Source: Rostratula benghalensis (lineage: Eukaryota; Chordata; Aves; Charadriiformes; Rostratulidae). Taken from it: 64,000 bases of DNA. Shown one piece after another: positions 25,724 to 38,111 of this stretch (position 1 is its first letter; each line of letters begins with the position of its first letter). The translations under genes were made by a program, and so were the position numbers. The stretch lies in the NCBI GenBank assembly GCA_013399305.1, contig VXAI01000015.1, positions 2,827,329 to 2,891,328 on the forward strand, given 5' to 3'. The notes under the pieces were generated by a model. The model was not told where the DNA came from, did no database searches, and saw only the letters and a list, made by a program, of their open reading frames with translations.

Positions 25724-25820
25724 GTCCAATTCTGCTTTCAGTTACAGCAGTGTAACCTGTGGAGTAATTATGTGAGACTGCAAAGTGTTTGAGTCAATGT
25801 AAGATAGAGGAGAATTGGAC
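25724..25820. repeat. Small inverted-repeat element (about 97 bp)
   Basis: The ends GTCCAATTCT (25724-25733) and AGAATTGGAC (25811-25820) are perfect 10-bp inverted repeats. The inner part (CAGTTACAGCAGTGTAACC, GGAGTAATTATG, GAGTCAATG) resembles old amniote repeats built around GTGTAA and GAGTCAATG-like words. It looks like a decayed non-autonomous element. Classification is uncertain and no coding capacity is present. Confidence 0.45.
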
Positions 25821-26761
25821 TTGTCGTTTCTCAGTGAACTCTTAGATGGCTTTTCTCTGTCATTCTTCTAGATAACTGGAGATTTATCAAGTCTTTGATT
25901 CCCATGATAATGATTCTACTGTGATATAGATCAGAAGAATGAGACTTCTAATGTCCTGGAAGCCTCTACTAGTTTTCCTAATAAATATATTTGAGTAAAA
26001 GCCTCATTATGAATAAGTTGCAGTGTAAATGAATTACCAAACTAGATTGATTTTAAAAAATAGAGAGACCATTTTGGTAATTTGCCTGTTTATAAGCCTA
26101 TTGAAGTGAAGCTGAATAAAGGAGTGAATGAGTTCTGCTCAGTGGTTGAATGCCTGAAAATGAACAAAAGAGAAGAAGTCTATTTGAAATCTTCAATATC
26201 CATTTAGTTCAATGGGGAAGGAGCCTGGGATTGAAGAGTCTTAATTATATTTAAAGCAAAACTCTTAAAATTAAGGGAAATTAATTGTGATCTTAATTAG
26301 GTCTTAACCCAAAACCTATGGAGGTTATTTTTCAAACTCTTACTGAATAGCATAAATCAGGAAAAAAAATCACCAGGCTCCCATGTTTCCACTGCTGTAA
26401 GGATAGAATTGCTCCTCTGGAGGCTAGTTATAACGTAATGCAAAAGTCATCAGAGAATCAGGATAGCTGTTATTTAAAAATATTTAGACAAACTACCTTT
26501 TCAAACCCGTGCTCAAATCCATCAGGCCATATTAAGCTTGTGGAAATCTCTGATGCATAGAGAATTCCTCTGAGCTGATACCCTTGCAACTGATCCATGC
26601 CACAACTGCGGTGCTTCCTTTTGTACCTGTGAGACTGACCAAGGGCTTAGGAATATTTAAGGATTTCTTTCCCTTTCTATCAAAGAATAAATTGAAGTAA
26701 AACATAACGTTGCAGGGCTTTTCTCATTCTGTATATTTTTGTGGGTTTTTTTCTCCTGCAG

Positions 26762-26936
26762 TTGAGCTAAAATTTAATCTGGACCAGTATGTCAATAAAA
26801 GATACCCAGGTCTGGTGAAAATCGTGCGCAACAGCAAACGAGAAGGACTGATTCGAGCCAGAATCCAAGGCTGGAAAGCAGCAACTTCTCCCGTCGTCGG
26901 GTTCTTTGATGCTCACGTTGAGTTCAACATTGGCTG
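26762..26936 (+). CDS. GALNT9: GALNT9 coding exon 4: catalytic core with Asp-Ala-His
   Basis: The acceptor is TTCTCCTGCAG and the donor a consensus GTAAGT at 26937. It starts by completing Val and ends with TG of a Trp codon completed by exon 5. About residues 196-255. The order is VELKFNLDQYVNKRYPGLVK, then IVRNSKREGLIRARIQGWKA, then VVGFFDAHVEFNIGW. The Asp-x-His of the last block binds the divalent metal that holds UDP; most family members have Asp-Ser-His, whereas Asp-Ala-His is recalled from the Y group. The Arg-Glu-Gly-Leu-Ile-Arg-Ala-Arg block is the conserved donor-binding helix. All motifs are intact. Confidence 0.96.
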
Positions 26937-29900
26937 GTAAGTTGTTGGCTGCTCCTACTACAGGGAGAGCTGTGCTGTTACACTCTGCTCTGTGTCTCAA
27001 AGGCTGCGAAAGAGATTTGCTCAGCAACGGGGGAGCTGCCATCACGTAGGGATGAGACGGGTATGGGCTGGCGTTATCACATTAGCAATTACTTTTGAAT
27101 AATATTCTTGATTATTGCAACATTGCCAACAATCTTCTGCAATGGCTGCAAGACCCATAAAGGAAGCTGTTGTGCCTACTTCAGTAGAGCTCAGTGGAGA
27201 CAGAAGCAATTTAAATCACAGTGAGTATGAAACCTCCAAAGTCAAATGGGGAGACACCATTACGGAGGCTCTAGGCTGCAGGCAGATGCATACTTTCAAG
27301 TACTTTTTTTATCTCCTTGTCATTTTCTGTCCTTTCTTCTTAGAAACTTGAACGCCACTCTGATTTCCTCATAAATTTTCTTGCATTTACATTTGAGGAA
27401 AACACTGAATTATTTCCTGCATTTTTAATGGGGCTTGAAATTAGCACACCTTTCCTCATCCCCTTTGCAATTTGCATTGACTCTAGCAAGCACAGTTTTG
27501 GGCTTAATGGGCCAGATCTGCAGTTGGAGTAAAACTTTGTAGCACCACTTAGTGGCCAATATTTGGCATTATTGGAGATCGGGACTGAGGGAAATGATAT
27601 GTAGAGTCAGCTGAAAAAGGGCTGCTGGGATCTTCCGTGTGTGAAATGTGTATTTTCCAAAGGTAAGCTGGTATTTGATAATGATGATGCAGGGTTATGG
27701 TGGAGCTGATTATGCTCTGCACTTCTGGGAGATATCCCCAAATTAAAACTAAAAATAGCTGTACTTATAACCGGAGAGAAATGTAATTGCAAAGGAGTGA
27801 GTGTTTATTTTTATATCTTCATGAATATCTTTATAAAATGGAAGATGCAATAAAATAAGTCTTGTAGTGTACCTGGTTTATATTCATCCCATTTTTTTTC
27901 CCTAGGACTGTGAAAGACTGTAGTAGCAGTTGCAGTAATTTTCTAGAAGCTTAAGAGCTGCTTTAATTTATTTCTTTATTTACTTTTAAAGCTATTAGAT
28001 CTTTCAGATCATTGCAAATGTTCATGTTGGGTGATATCAGCTACTGGACAGAATCGGGGACTGGGGAGAGTGTACTCTAGGGGCTGTTCCTAGTTCTTGT
28101 CCTGCCCAGGCTGCAGTTTTTCTGAGATTTGTGGAGAATTTTGCTATCACTTCTATAAAAGACATTGAGATCTTACTGACGTAGTCTACCCAGAGAAGCT
28201 AAGCAATGGTGTCAGTAGGCCGGAAAGGGTTTCATGGTTGCTTTTGGGTCTGTTTGCTTGGGTTTGTTTTTTAACCTTACTGCTTTGTATTAATGTCAGA
28301 AAGGGTTGAGATCAGCATAGCAAGAACCTGGACTATTCAGTAAGTGAGAGTGTGTGTATAACCAAGATAAAAATGGTTTGCGTTCACTGCATCCTCCCTG
28401 GTGTACTCTCCTTTCAACAAGTGTGCTTAAGTCTCAGTAATTCGGCTGAGCCAGTCTCTGCAGCTGCTCTGAGACCATTTGGCTTCTGTGGTAGCCACAG
28501 AGGATGAATGAGAATAGCAAACGTGCACCAGGAACATCACAAGTCCCATTGTTTCAGAGCCGCACGTGGAGGCTCAGACTGTTCCCTTCTGGGGCTTTTC
28601 CTGTTGTTCCCCTCAAGCTGACAGCCATCTCAAACCTTCTTCTACATGTTTTCTCCTAGTTTTAATTCTATCCACCTTTCCACATGTGATTGCCTGTCAT
28701 CTCAAATTTCATCTCATCTTATCTTATTTTACTAGGAGGGACTAGAGGTCCTTCCAACTGGACTGCTTTATTTTTCCCACAAGGTTGGCGTTACCCCTGC
28801 TCCATAACCGTACAAAGTTGGTAGTCGTGCAGGAGTATCTTGCTAAAGTACTGCTCTTCTGTTCTCCTACTAAGTCTCACATTGCTTGAATATTTCCCCT
28901 CATTTTCAATGTATATTCATGTATTCAGAGGCCACATGGATTGCTCCCACTCAAAGCTGTCTATGGATTATTTGTGAGGCAATTAAAAAGAAGCAAATTC
29001 CTTTACCACAGAAAAGAGCATTAGCTTTCAGTTTGGTTTGTGTTCCATCTATAAGTCAAGTACCTGCAGTGCAATTCTAGTCTTCCAATCTATGGCTGCT
29101 TTACCTGCATAATCAGTTGGCAGATCAATTCATAAAGAATCAGAGAAGGTCTTCATCACTTTCTCATTAAATATGCAGGACTCAGACAACAAACCCCCTT
29201 TTCTTTAAACAATAGTTGCCCCATTTATGGGTGAGCTTTCGCCTTATATTGCACTACAGCATTTTACAGCTCTCACAGCACTACTCTCCAGGGGCACTTC
29301 TTCTAAACTAAAATACAATCTGGTAGGAAATAAAAAAAATACAACCTGGCAGGTCAAATTAACTATTGAATTATTTATTTTGCTGTGCTTAATTGCTGCC
29401 TTTTTGCTTCTTAGGTGTTGAAATGTATTAGTGCAGAACAAAGATTTTTCTACTGACCTGTTCCCCTTAAGGCTTTTGATAGCGTGAGCCAATACTGATG
29501 CTGGGAGAACAAAAGTGGAGAGGACTAGCTGAAAGGGAGGCCATTACTATTAATTCTCAAATGGAATTTTACATTAAAATTAGATGAAGATGTACGTGTA
29601 CAATTCATATGTAAAATTCTGCCTGTCCTGCAGTAGAACTTTGTCTGTTTTTAATGAGTATTGATGCCAATAGAAGTCAGCATCTAGAGTCAGCAACCCA
29701 GCAGAACCAATAGGTGTGAAAAGCTTCTGTACATTCCTCTCCGAGGGTGTATTTTGGCTTGTTTAGTTCAGTTTTCCCTTCAGCCTCCTGAAGATTTCAG
29801 CTTTCCTGCTCTGACTTTTGTGTTAGGTCTACCCACTGTGTGTTAAGCAACTCAGAGCAACACTGAGTACAGACCATTGCCCCTGGCTGTTAATTGCCTT

Positions 29901-30927
29901 GCAGAAGATGTAGAGCACAGACTCCTGCCTTTGAGAGATGGGGAAGAATAACATGACAAGGAAAGGAGAACTTCACTACATTATATCCGGGAGCAGGAAA
30001 GAGATAGCAAAAACGGGGGTGTTAATTCTCTGAGTGAGAAAAAGGACACACTGAGTGAAGGAGAGCAGAAGTCAGTAAGTGAAAGGCAGAGACCACAATA
30101 TATTAGCAGCCATAAAAGAGGGTGCTAGGAGCCATAAAAGAAGACATAATGATAGAGTATTATACTTGCATTCTGTCTTAGGAATTGCTTTTGCTGCTAT
30201 CTCAGAGGTAGTATGAGAGCGCTGAATGGAGTTTTGCAGTACTGTAGTAATTAAAATTTTGCCAGACAAAGGGGGAGTATCAATAAGGAAGCAGTGGAGT
30301 AAGAGGATTTAATCAAAAGATTTCAATATACCAGAGAGACAGAGATAGCCCAACATGAGAAAGAAGACCAGAAATTAAGCCAAATATCCATCAGATTGTG
30401 CCACACACATCCCATCATTATGGGTTATCCCTGAAGTTGGCAGTGTTTTAAAAATACAGAAAAATGGTATTTAATGAGCTAAGAAGAAGAGCTAAAGATC
30501 AAGATCTCTAGGTCTACGGATGATACTTTTCAGATGCTGTTTTATGCTGTAATGTGTAGTGTGATTGACTGCAGTGGCTGTAAGTAATGGACTTTCAAGA
30601 ATGGGTAAAGGAAAAAGGAAGTTGATTTCCTCCTGATCATCTACTGGCTTTGGTTATCCCAAGTACTCTGTAACAGAGACATGGTTATACTTTTGTAGAG
30701 CAAAGCCACGAGCTCTTTGCCCCCCTAAAAGCTCTCTTGTTAATATTTTCAAGCAATGTGCTGGAAGCCAATCTCTATCAGCAGTTAAACTCCCTGTCTC
30801 CCCAGTTCAAGGTCAGGTGGCTCTTTGAGGACCTGTCGAGGTCCAGGTGGGTTCTGTTCATCTGGCGAGAGAAGTGCTGAAGCTGAGGGTGAAGTTACAT
30901 TTGCAGGCCTTCTCCTGTGCTGTCCCT

Positions 30928-30935
30928 CCCCCCCC
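30928..30935. repeat. C8 homopolymer
   Basis: Run of eight C flanked by CCCT; simple sequence within intron 4. Confidence 0.4.
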
Positions 30936-31862
30936 AGAGGATTCACACCCCTCTCTCCAGCTCAGGACGTGGCTATTGCAGCATCTCTGGTACCATGCTG
31001 ACTTGGACCTGGGAGGTTTTATTTATGCAAATGCAAAGGAAGGGACATGTGTTTTTTAAGGGAGCTTTTTTTCTTCATTTGAAGCCTCAATCTGGTATCT
31101 TAATGGAATACATGTTTTAGACAGCAAAAGTGAACTAATATTACCTGAGCAAAGAGGGAAGTGTGCAGCATAAGCCATGTGGCCCTTTCAGATTCATGGG
31201 ACAGTGCCAGCTTACATACAGAGGACATGCCAGAAAAGCAACTTCAACTATTCATCTACCTAAACAACCTCGAGTGTTCATTGAAGCATCCTCATTGCTT
31301 TTCAGTGGTGCAGAAAAGAGCTATTCAGATTTGGCAGCCAAAGAGCTGATCTTTAACTCCTCAGCAAGTGTTTATGCCGCATTCGCTCCATTCTGGCTGG
31401 GGGCTGCAGGTCTGAAACCTCCCCAGGCACACAGGAGCACTGATAGAGATGTCAGGTGGAACAGATGGGGAATTTCTCTCTCCTCATAGAGACCGAGGAA
31501 GGGAGTATGAAATTAGTTGGATTTTTTAGTTCTCTGAACACTTATTTACAGAAAAGGCATTCTGCATGAAGTATTCCTCAGTTGGCCTCAGTGAAGAATT
31601 ATGTGTGTCAGTATATCTGCTTGTCTGCATCTGATAAATGTTTATTGTCAGTGAAATGTGAGGTGGCATATAAAATATAAAGCTTTCAGTTTACACAGAT
31701 TTTTTTTCTTACAATTCTATGTAAAGTTTTTACTTCATGGTACCTGACAGTGGTACAGCCAGAATGAAATATGTTGTTACACCACAAAAAATCTAGCAGA
31801 TGAGACCATGTTTTCTTGCATTTATGTCTTATAAGGACTGTTCCTTGAGTCCTTGCATGGGG

Positions 31863-31895
31863 AAAAAAAAAAAAAAAAGAAAGAAAGAAAGAAAT
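31863..31895. repeat. Poly-A followed by (GAAA)n microsatellite
   Basis: Sixteen A are followed by four GAAA units. This form often grows from an A-rich retroposon tail, but the upstream flank does not show a recognisable SINE or LINE body. A likely polymorphic marker. Confidence 0.8.
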
Positions 31896-34682
31896 TTTTG
31901 GTTTTGAAAGATTGGATTTTTTACTATTAGTTCTTCATTATTATTGGAGTGAGCATTAGAGTAGTGACAGTGGAGAAGAAAAATAGTCATACATGGTCAT
32001 CTCAAAAGAACCCAGGTATTAGGGTATTTGGGTACCCACTTAGGACAGGACAGAATTTGACAGACATTTCCTAATTCAATTCCTGTCATTTAGCAAAGAA
32101 CTTACTTTTGGACAAATTCAGATAAAAGTGACATTTTATTGGGGGAGGGTGGGGTGAAAACAAGGGAGTTATTGACAAATGCCTTGTATAATCATTCTAA
32201 TTAAGAACTGAAAAGTATTCTGGGTTTGCTCCTCAGACAGTGCATGTTAGCAAAACATCCTTGAAGATGTGAAGTCCACAGAAGTGGAAGTGTTGAACAA
32301 CAGAAATGGCCTGTGGCATGCGTGTGTTTTCTCTTAGATTGCATGTTTTTATTCCTATATTGTGCCACTTTAAAAGTCTTCTTCAAGTCAGCAGGTGTTT
32401 TTACATACTTAAAAAGGTGAATTATATAATCACATGTGCTGGGGAGCTCATTATTAACTTGTTTTTAGCTGGGCTTTTTTGTTTGGTTGGTTTTGTTTTA
32501 TCTGGAAGAAGCTGTTCTTTTTAATGCTGTGAAAAATCAAGCTTCCCCATTGGCATGAACTCTCCAGCAATCTGATAAGGATGTAAGACAGCATACAGTT
32601 TTTGTTTGCCGTGGTTTCACGGGGGGTTTGAGCTGCTCTGAATTGGCCCAGTATTAAATACAGAATGCATATATGTTCAGAGATAGACTTACAACGGGAT
32701 TAGAGAAGTCTGTGTGATCACAGTATGACCCCTGCCTTTGCTCTCAATCTTCTTACAGGCTTATTCTATATTCTGGGTTAAATTCTGCCTCCCAACTCCT
32801 TTCCTAAGTCTAATGTTTATCTTGGAAGCACTTGATTCTTTGCCCATAGTAGTGCCATTTCTCCCATTGAAGCCCTGATGGGTGCTCAACACCTTGGAAA
32901 ATCCCGTGTTAATCCAGAAACTGACCCAGTGGTAGGCAAAAGTATTAAATGCATGAAATGCACGTGCTGTGTGTAGTGATCCACACATCCTCTTGTTGTC
33001 AGTTTGCTCCTAATCAGAGATTACTTCCACAAGTTCCCCAAGAGAGTTTCTGTGAGAGTCGTCACTTACCAAGGCACGTGCCTGGATGCTCCTCCCAGCG
33101 TGTCCTTGTGCCTGTGGGGATCCCACCAAAATCATGGGACAGCCATATGCTTTATGAAGTTTCAACCAAGCGCAGTCAATGGCAGGGCTGAGTCCTGGGC
33201 ATGTGACTTGAGCAGTGTGTTACTCTATTTCTGGAACTCCTTCAGAGAAATAAAACCCAAGGGAAAATAAGATTTAGCCTAGTGGAGTCTGTAAGAGAAC
33301 TAAATTTGTTTTCTGGCTTTAAACATTCACCACCAATCTATTCAGTGTGAGAGGAGGACACTGACAAATACATATTTCTTGTAAGTATAAAAGGGAGGAA
33401 CTTCTTATGTCACTCGTCTTCCAGCCCAAATTGTTTGCTTGATTTTTATTAGGTGGAAAAAAAGAACTGGATGATGTGAAGCACTACCTTTCAAGCTGAA
33501 TATTTTGATTATATGTACTTTCCTTAAATCCATCACGTCTGTGAATATGCCTGGGAGAATTTTTCTGCTTGCTCCAGTAAACAACTTGTTAACTGTGCCC
33601 ATAAAGTATGTTGACGAAGATACGATCTTGAAACCTAATATTATTGCATCTGTGAAAAGTAGAGATGAATCTCAAAATTCACATCTGGCTTATGGTCTTA
33701 ATCAGGCAGAGCTGAATCCTACCTCACTGCCAGCAGTGGCCATGTGGAAAGGAAATACTCAAGCAACATACTGAAGCTCATCATAGCACGTTGAACATAT
33801 TTGGAGTTGAACAACCTCTTCCACTCTTCAGTCCTGGGAGCTGCTGGGAGCACCTGACTTCTGCAGGTGCACAGGGGGAAAAAACAAGACAAGGGAAAAA
33901 AAAAAACAGGGAAAGAACACTGGTAGCTGTAAAGAGGATGAGTAAATCTACATAATAATGTAGCAGCTGAAAATTAGGAAAAACATTAGAAATTTAATCA
34001 TAATCCTTTCAAAAACCTGAAGCAATTAGACAAAGCCAGTATTACCAGCAAAGTTGACAAAGGATTTGATGAATGTGCAGCTCAGCTTACAGAGACAAAG
34101 ACACTGTGTAAGTCCACTGAACCTAAGAGAGCCCGTTCCAAGGCTGGATATGGCTAGCAATGAATAGCAATGAAAACCCCCTCGTATTTCATGGCTTACC
34201 TAAGAAAAGCAATGTAAATACAACCCTTTACCCAGTCCTGTTGAAGCTTGTAGTCCTTCTTCACTGGCCATTACCTGGGGATCCTGGCAGGCAGAAAACC
34301 AGAGCACAAGCAGTGTCAGTGGTGCAGAGGGTATTGGCAGAATCTGGGATTTCAGTGTTTCGGTAGATGTCACTGAGAGATGAGCTAGAGTTTGGTGCCT
34401 GAATACCCCATTGCTCTTTCTGCTGTCCCTGATCGGGTAAGACAAGCTGTGAAATTTCATAGGTGTAGAATGTTTAATCAAAAGGCTCTCCATTCTGAGT
34501 TTTACTAAATAACAGAGGACAGCTCTGCACTGGATTTCCTCTTTCCGACTGTGTTTGAGCCTGCTCTCTCACTTCTGGGTGTGAACATAGTTTGGAAATT
34601 AGATGCAAGTGCAGCCTGTCCAGACACTGAACCTTTGCTGTTCCTAATAACCTTCAAGGATGTGATTTCCATGTATGTGGAT

Positions 34683-34702
34683 AGAGAGAGAGAGAGAGAG
34701 GA
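34683..34702. repeat. (AG)n microsatellite
   Basis: About nine to ten tandem AG units in intron 4, directly before GAAGAACATC. Simple repeat without evident function. Confidence 0.7.
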
Positions 34703-35250
34703 AGAACATCACCTCCACTGGGGGGGATGTGAGGTTGTGAAAATGAAGTTGCAGCAGTTGCTCTCATACCAGTTTACTCCATAACCTCGGCGTGGCATTT
34801 CACTTCATCTGTACCCCGAGACACGTGTTGAGGCAGTAATATCTTCAACATTTACATTTCTCATGCACAAGGGACTGAAATGGAACTTACATCACATGGA
34901 CAGCTTTCAGATACTTCAGGTTTCATGAAAGTTCAAACTAGGAGGCTTCAGATGAGTAGATTGATAGAGATCAGCGCTGCACCAAAAATTGCAGGTGGCA
35001 GGCAGGAGGAAGGGAGACCTCAGGCCATTCCAGTCACAGGGCATGCATTGATTTGTGCCCAGAATGAATCAGGTAGAACAAGAAAACAATAAACATTGCA
35101 CATGAGATTAACATCTCTCTCATCACCTCCCTGGCCAGGGGGAGTTTCTGCAACTTGCAATGTCTTCTCTTCCAACCATGCTTTCCTGCATCCTTTTCAT
35201 TAAAACTGCTGTACTCTGTTACTGGCATCCAGCTGATAAATTCAAATGCC

Positions 35251-35272
35251 TTTTTTCTTTTTTTTTTTTTTT
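35251..35272. repeat. T-rich run (T6 C T15)
   Basis: A pyrimidine run followed by TTCTAG. It looks superficially like a splice acceptor (tract then TAG), but no coding segment of this gene follows, so I treat it as simple sequence. Confidence 0.5.
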
Positions 35273-36758
35273 CTAGAGGAATTCAAATAAAGGTAGTCTA
35301 ACTCTCTTTGAATTCTCTCCAAATGAAATGCTGTGGCACCTTGTCTTTTTTGTCAATTTTGTCTCTTTATTTTACATCGTTTTGTGATGGTTTATTTGCA
35401 GTAAGTAGCTCATCATCAATACTCAAGGGTTTCACTGAATCTGTGTCCCTTTTCACTGATGCTGGAGGGGCAGAAAGGAGAGAAAGAAAATGGTACACAC
35501 CCTCATGTAAGCAATATGGAGTCTGTGTACATAAAAGGCAGCTATTTTGCCCGTATTCAGGTACTAAGAAAATGCTGGTTTTTTGCAGAAGAGACCAGAA
35601 AATTTATGATAGTTCAGGTTGAGGCAGCGAAGATTGAAAATGGAGGTTGAATTCATTTCCATTTTTGTTGGCTTACACAAGAAAATAGATGGTAACAAAC
35701 TAAATATAAGACAACAGACAAAATACAAGGTAACAAACTTGAAACCACAAAGGAACCTTTGTTGCCTTTTAGCCACCAACAAAAGAATAATGAGAAAAGA
35801 TCAGTGTTCAAATGCTACTACCTCTGTGAATTGCAGCAAACCACCAGTCCCTTAAAGATACATGTGAGAGCTCTGAAAATCTTCAAAGCTTATTTCAAGA
35901 GGAAGCACAGTGACAAAGGAGTGAGCCAGTGGCTGTCTCTAATACTGCTTTGAGAAGTGCTTTCCACCCTTGTGTAAGTCTGCTACCTCTTTGGAGCAGT
36001 TTCTCTGTAAATTCAGCGCAACTTCAGACTGCCTCAGTCAGAAAAGAATGTTTGCACTGAAGCTTTCTACTTTACTGAAACACTTTGGGGTGTAGATTCT
36101 GTTGAAAGTGCCTTGATGTTTAAAGCCATTTTAAAGCCCTTTGAAATGATGGCACGTTTCCTGCAGCTCACTGCTTTTGCACCATCTGGCAATTGAAATC
36201 TTCTCATCACCAAAGAGGTTTTAGGAGGCGTAATGCAGCCCCACTTGTCATTCAACCTCGATCCGATGGGGTCAGTCCTTAGGAAACAAGATTAAAATCT
36301 CTGTGTAACCTTCAGATTCATTCTGTCCTCAGTGTGTGTTTTGTTCTTTAGGCCCTGTCAGCAAGAGCAGGTATTTAATCACCGCCGTGCATCCTGGTGG
36401 TGTAGCCGTTAGGGGACTGTTCAGTTACCCTTGGTGATAGTGTCTCTCAGCACTTGCCCACACAAAATGTAACTACAGTCTCCAGGCCTCAGAAAGAGGG
36501 TTTGGTAACGTTTTGTGGTGTTAAACTCTGGTTCAGCTTCATAAAGGCAATAAATCATGTGATGTTGCTATGTGAAGTGTTCCACACCAAGCCCCAGCAT
36601 CTCCAGTGGCCTGTGTTGGATCTCGCTGTGCTGCGTTTCGGGCTCTGTCTCCCTCGGGCACCGCTCCGTATTCGGCAGCGTCATTTTCTCAGACTGCAAA
36701 GTGGGACCTGGGATTACTGGTTGGCAGTAAAACATTTTGCTGTTTTTATTGTTCTCAG

Positions 36759-36956
36759 GGTGGAACCTGCACTTACCCGGATCAAGGAAGATCGAAAGCG
36801 GATCATCTTACCAGCGATAGACAATATCAAGTACAACACTTTTGAAGTCCAGCAATACGCCAACGCAGCCCACGGCTATAACTGGGGCCTCTGGTGCATG
36901 TACATAATCCCACCGCAGGACTGGCTCGATAAAGGGGATGAGTCAGCTCCCATCAG
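36759..36956 (+). CDS. GALNT9: GALNT9 coding exon 5: central catalytic domain
   Basis: The acceptor is GTTCTCAG and the donor is CAG|GTAAAT with the G of the intron at 36957. The first G completes Trp, and the final AG starts an Arg codon finished by exon 6. About residues 255-321. It reads VEPALTRIKEDRKRIILPAI, then DNIKYNTFEVQQYANAAHGY, then NWGLWCMYIIPP and a final DKGDESAPIR. The Trp-Glu-Pro-Leu-Leu-x-x-Ile segment of the family is kept as W-V-E-P-A-L-T-R-I, and Asn-Trp-Gly-Leu lies in the substrate-side region. Human GALNT9 as recalled has Ala in place of Val after the Trp. Intact. Confidence 0.96.
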
Positions 36957-37490
36957 GTAAATCTCCCATGGGCTGTCATTTCGCTACGAGCAATGTTTCC
37001 AGCTCAGGGGAATTTAAGTGAAGCAAGGCTAGAGGCTTTGTTCAGGGATAGCAAAATGGAACCCAGGAACACAGATGGCTCTCCAAAGCTGTGGATGCAC
37101 GTGTCGCATCTCAGAGCTGCCCCAATGCTCAGGAGTATGTACTCTCCAGTTGTGAATGTGTGGTTCAAGTTCACATTGTAGCCTTTAGTAGATCTTTTTC
37201 GTCTCTGCTTTTATTTTCCAGTGGACTCTGGCATGAGTAATAAGCCAGTGAAACATTGTGGGTATGGGAAACAAAGATACTTGCTGTCGCACTAGCAGGA
37301 GATGTGTTAGCCTTGCCTTGTTCGAGAATTGCTTTTTTTGTTTTTTCTTTTTGAAGACTTTGCATGTGTTTTGTGTTTTTCTACTGCATGAATTTTAAAA
37401 GTAAACTGGACCATGCAGTCAGAGTGTCATTTTATTTTTTTCTCTATAAGGGAATGTTTTACCTTACAGAAGTGGAATTTTTTAAGGAAA

Positions 37491-37527
37491 TACTGTTTCA
37501 GGAATAGTGTTTCAGGATAGTGTTTTT
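37491..37527. repeat. Imperfect short tandem repeat, about 14 bp units
   Basis: Units TACTGTTTCAGGAA, TAGTGTTTCAGGA and TAGTGTTTTTC follow one another. This is a minor local expansion in intron 5. Confidence 0.5.
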
Positions 37528-37951
37528 CATAATTGCTACAGTGAAAAAACAGGAGTTGATAAGAAAGGGGCATTCTTTCCCCTTCCTCTGAAAATCCACA
37601 TCTCCTAACCCTTCATCTCCAGTGCAGATGCTTGTCTAGTAGCTCCTCTGAGACTTACTGTGCTAGGTGAAGGGCATAATTGTTAGCAACTGTTGAAACA
37701 AATGCTAAAAAAAAAATAAAGTCAAATATGCATTTTAGGTTGGTCTGCTCTATTTCTGAGATTTTTTAGGAAGAACATAAATTACCACCTTAGAGTCATC
37801 TTCATTTTGATGTATATCTGCTTCATCCTAAAGCTGAAACTCTCTTGTATGATCCCAATGTAGGCTCTGGCATAAAAGCTGATGTACTTCCCTTCCAGTG
37901 TAGCATTTGAGTTACCAGGTTCAAGAAGTCGATCCAAGCACTTGAATGCAC

Positions 37952-37999
37952 AACTGAAAGGACCCAAGTGGTCTTTTGGAACTGAAAGGACCCAGATGG
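37952..37999. repeat. Direct repeat of 20 bp with 28-bp period
   Basis: AACTGAAAGGACCCAAGTGG (37952-37971) recurs at 37980-37999 with a two-base change (AAG to AGA). Only two copies; a small local duplication. Confidence 0.6.
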
Positions 38000-38071
38000 A
38001 CTGATCACATTCCTGGGTGATCGGTTGGATGGGGTCATCTTAGAGGATCCATCACTCATACAGAGAGTAAT

Positions 38072-38111
38072 ATTTCAATCCATGTTTGAGCATTTCAATC
38101 CATATTTGAGC
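38072..38111. repeat. 20-bp tandem duplication
   Basis: ATTTCAATCCATGTTTGAGC is repeated directly with one base changed (G to A), the two copies abutting at 38091/38092. A recent small tandem duplication is the simplest explanation. Confidence 0.8.

Larger units (their letters stand above)
24748..26761 (+). other. GALNT9 intron 3 (about 2.0 kb)
   Basis: The intron runs from GTGAAC to a T-rich acceptor (TTTTTTTCTCCTGCAG). It holds two possible old palindromic repeats (about 24954-25030 and 25724-25820). I see no other gene-like content. Confidence 0.85.
26937..36758 (+). other. GALNT9 intron 4 (about 9.8 kb)
   Basis: The intron runs from GTAAGT to TTTTTATTGTTCTCAG. Apart from simple repeats at 31863, 34683 and 35251 I see nothing gene-like. 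The 300 bp before exon 5 are open in the exon's frame (see findings) but have no recognised domain. Confidence 0.82.

Noticed and set aside
28730..28770. GGGACTAGAGGTCCTTCCAA, resembling a CR1 end
   Set aside because: Only about 20 bases fit and the surrounding sequence is not CR1; too short to call.
35251..35277. Long pyrimidine tract followed by TAG, resembling a splice acceptor
   Set aside because: No following sequence matches any part of the gene, and exons 4 and 5 join in phase without an extra exon.
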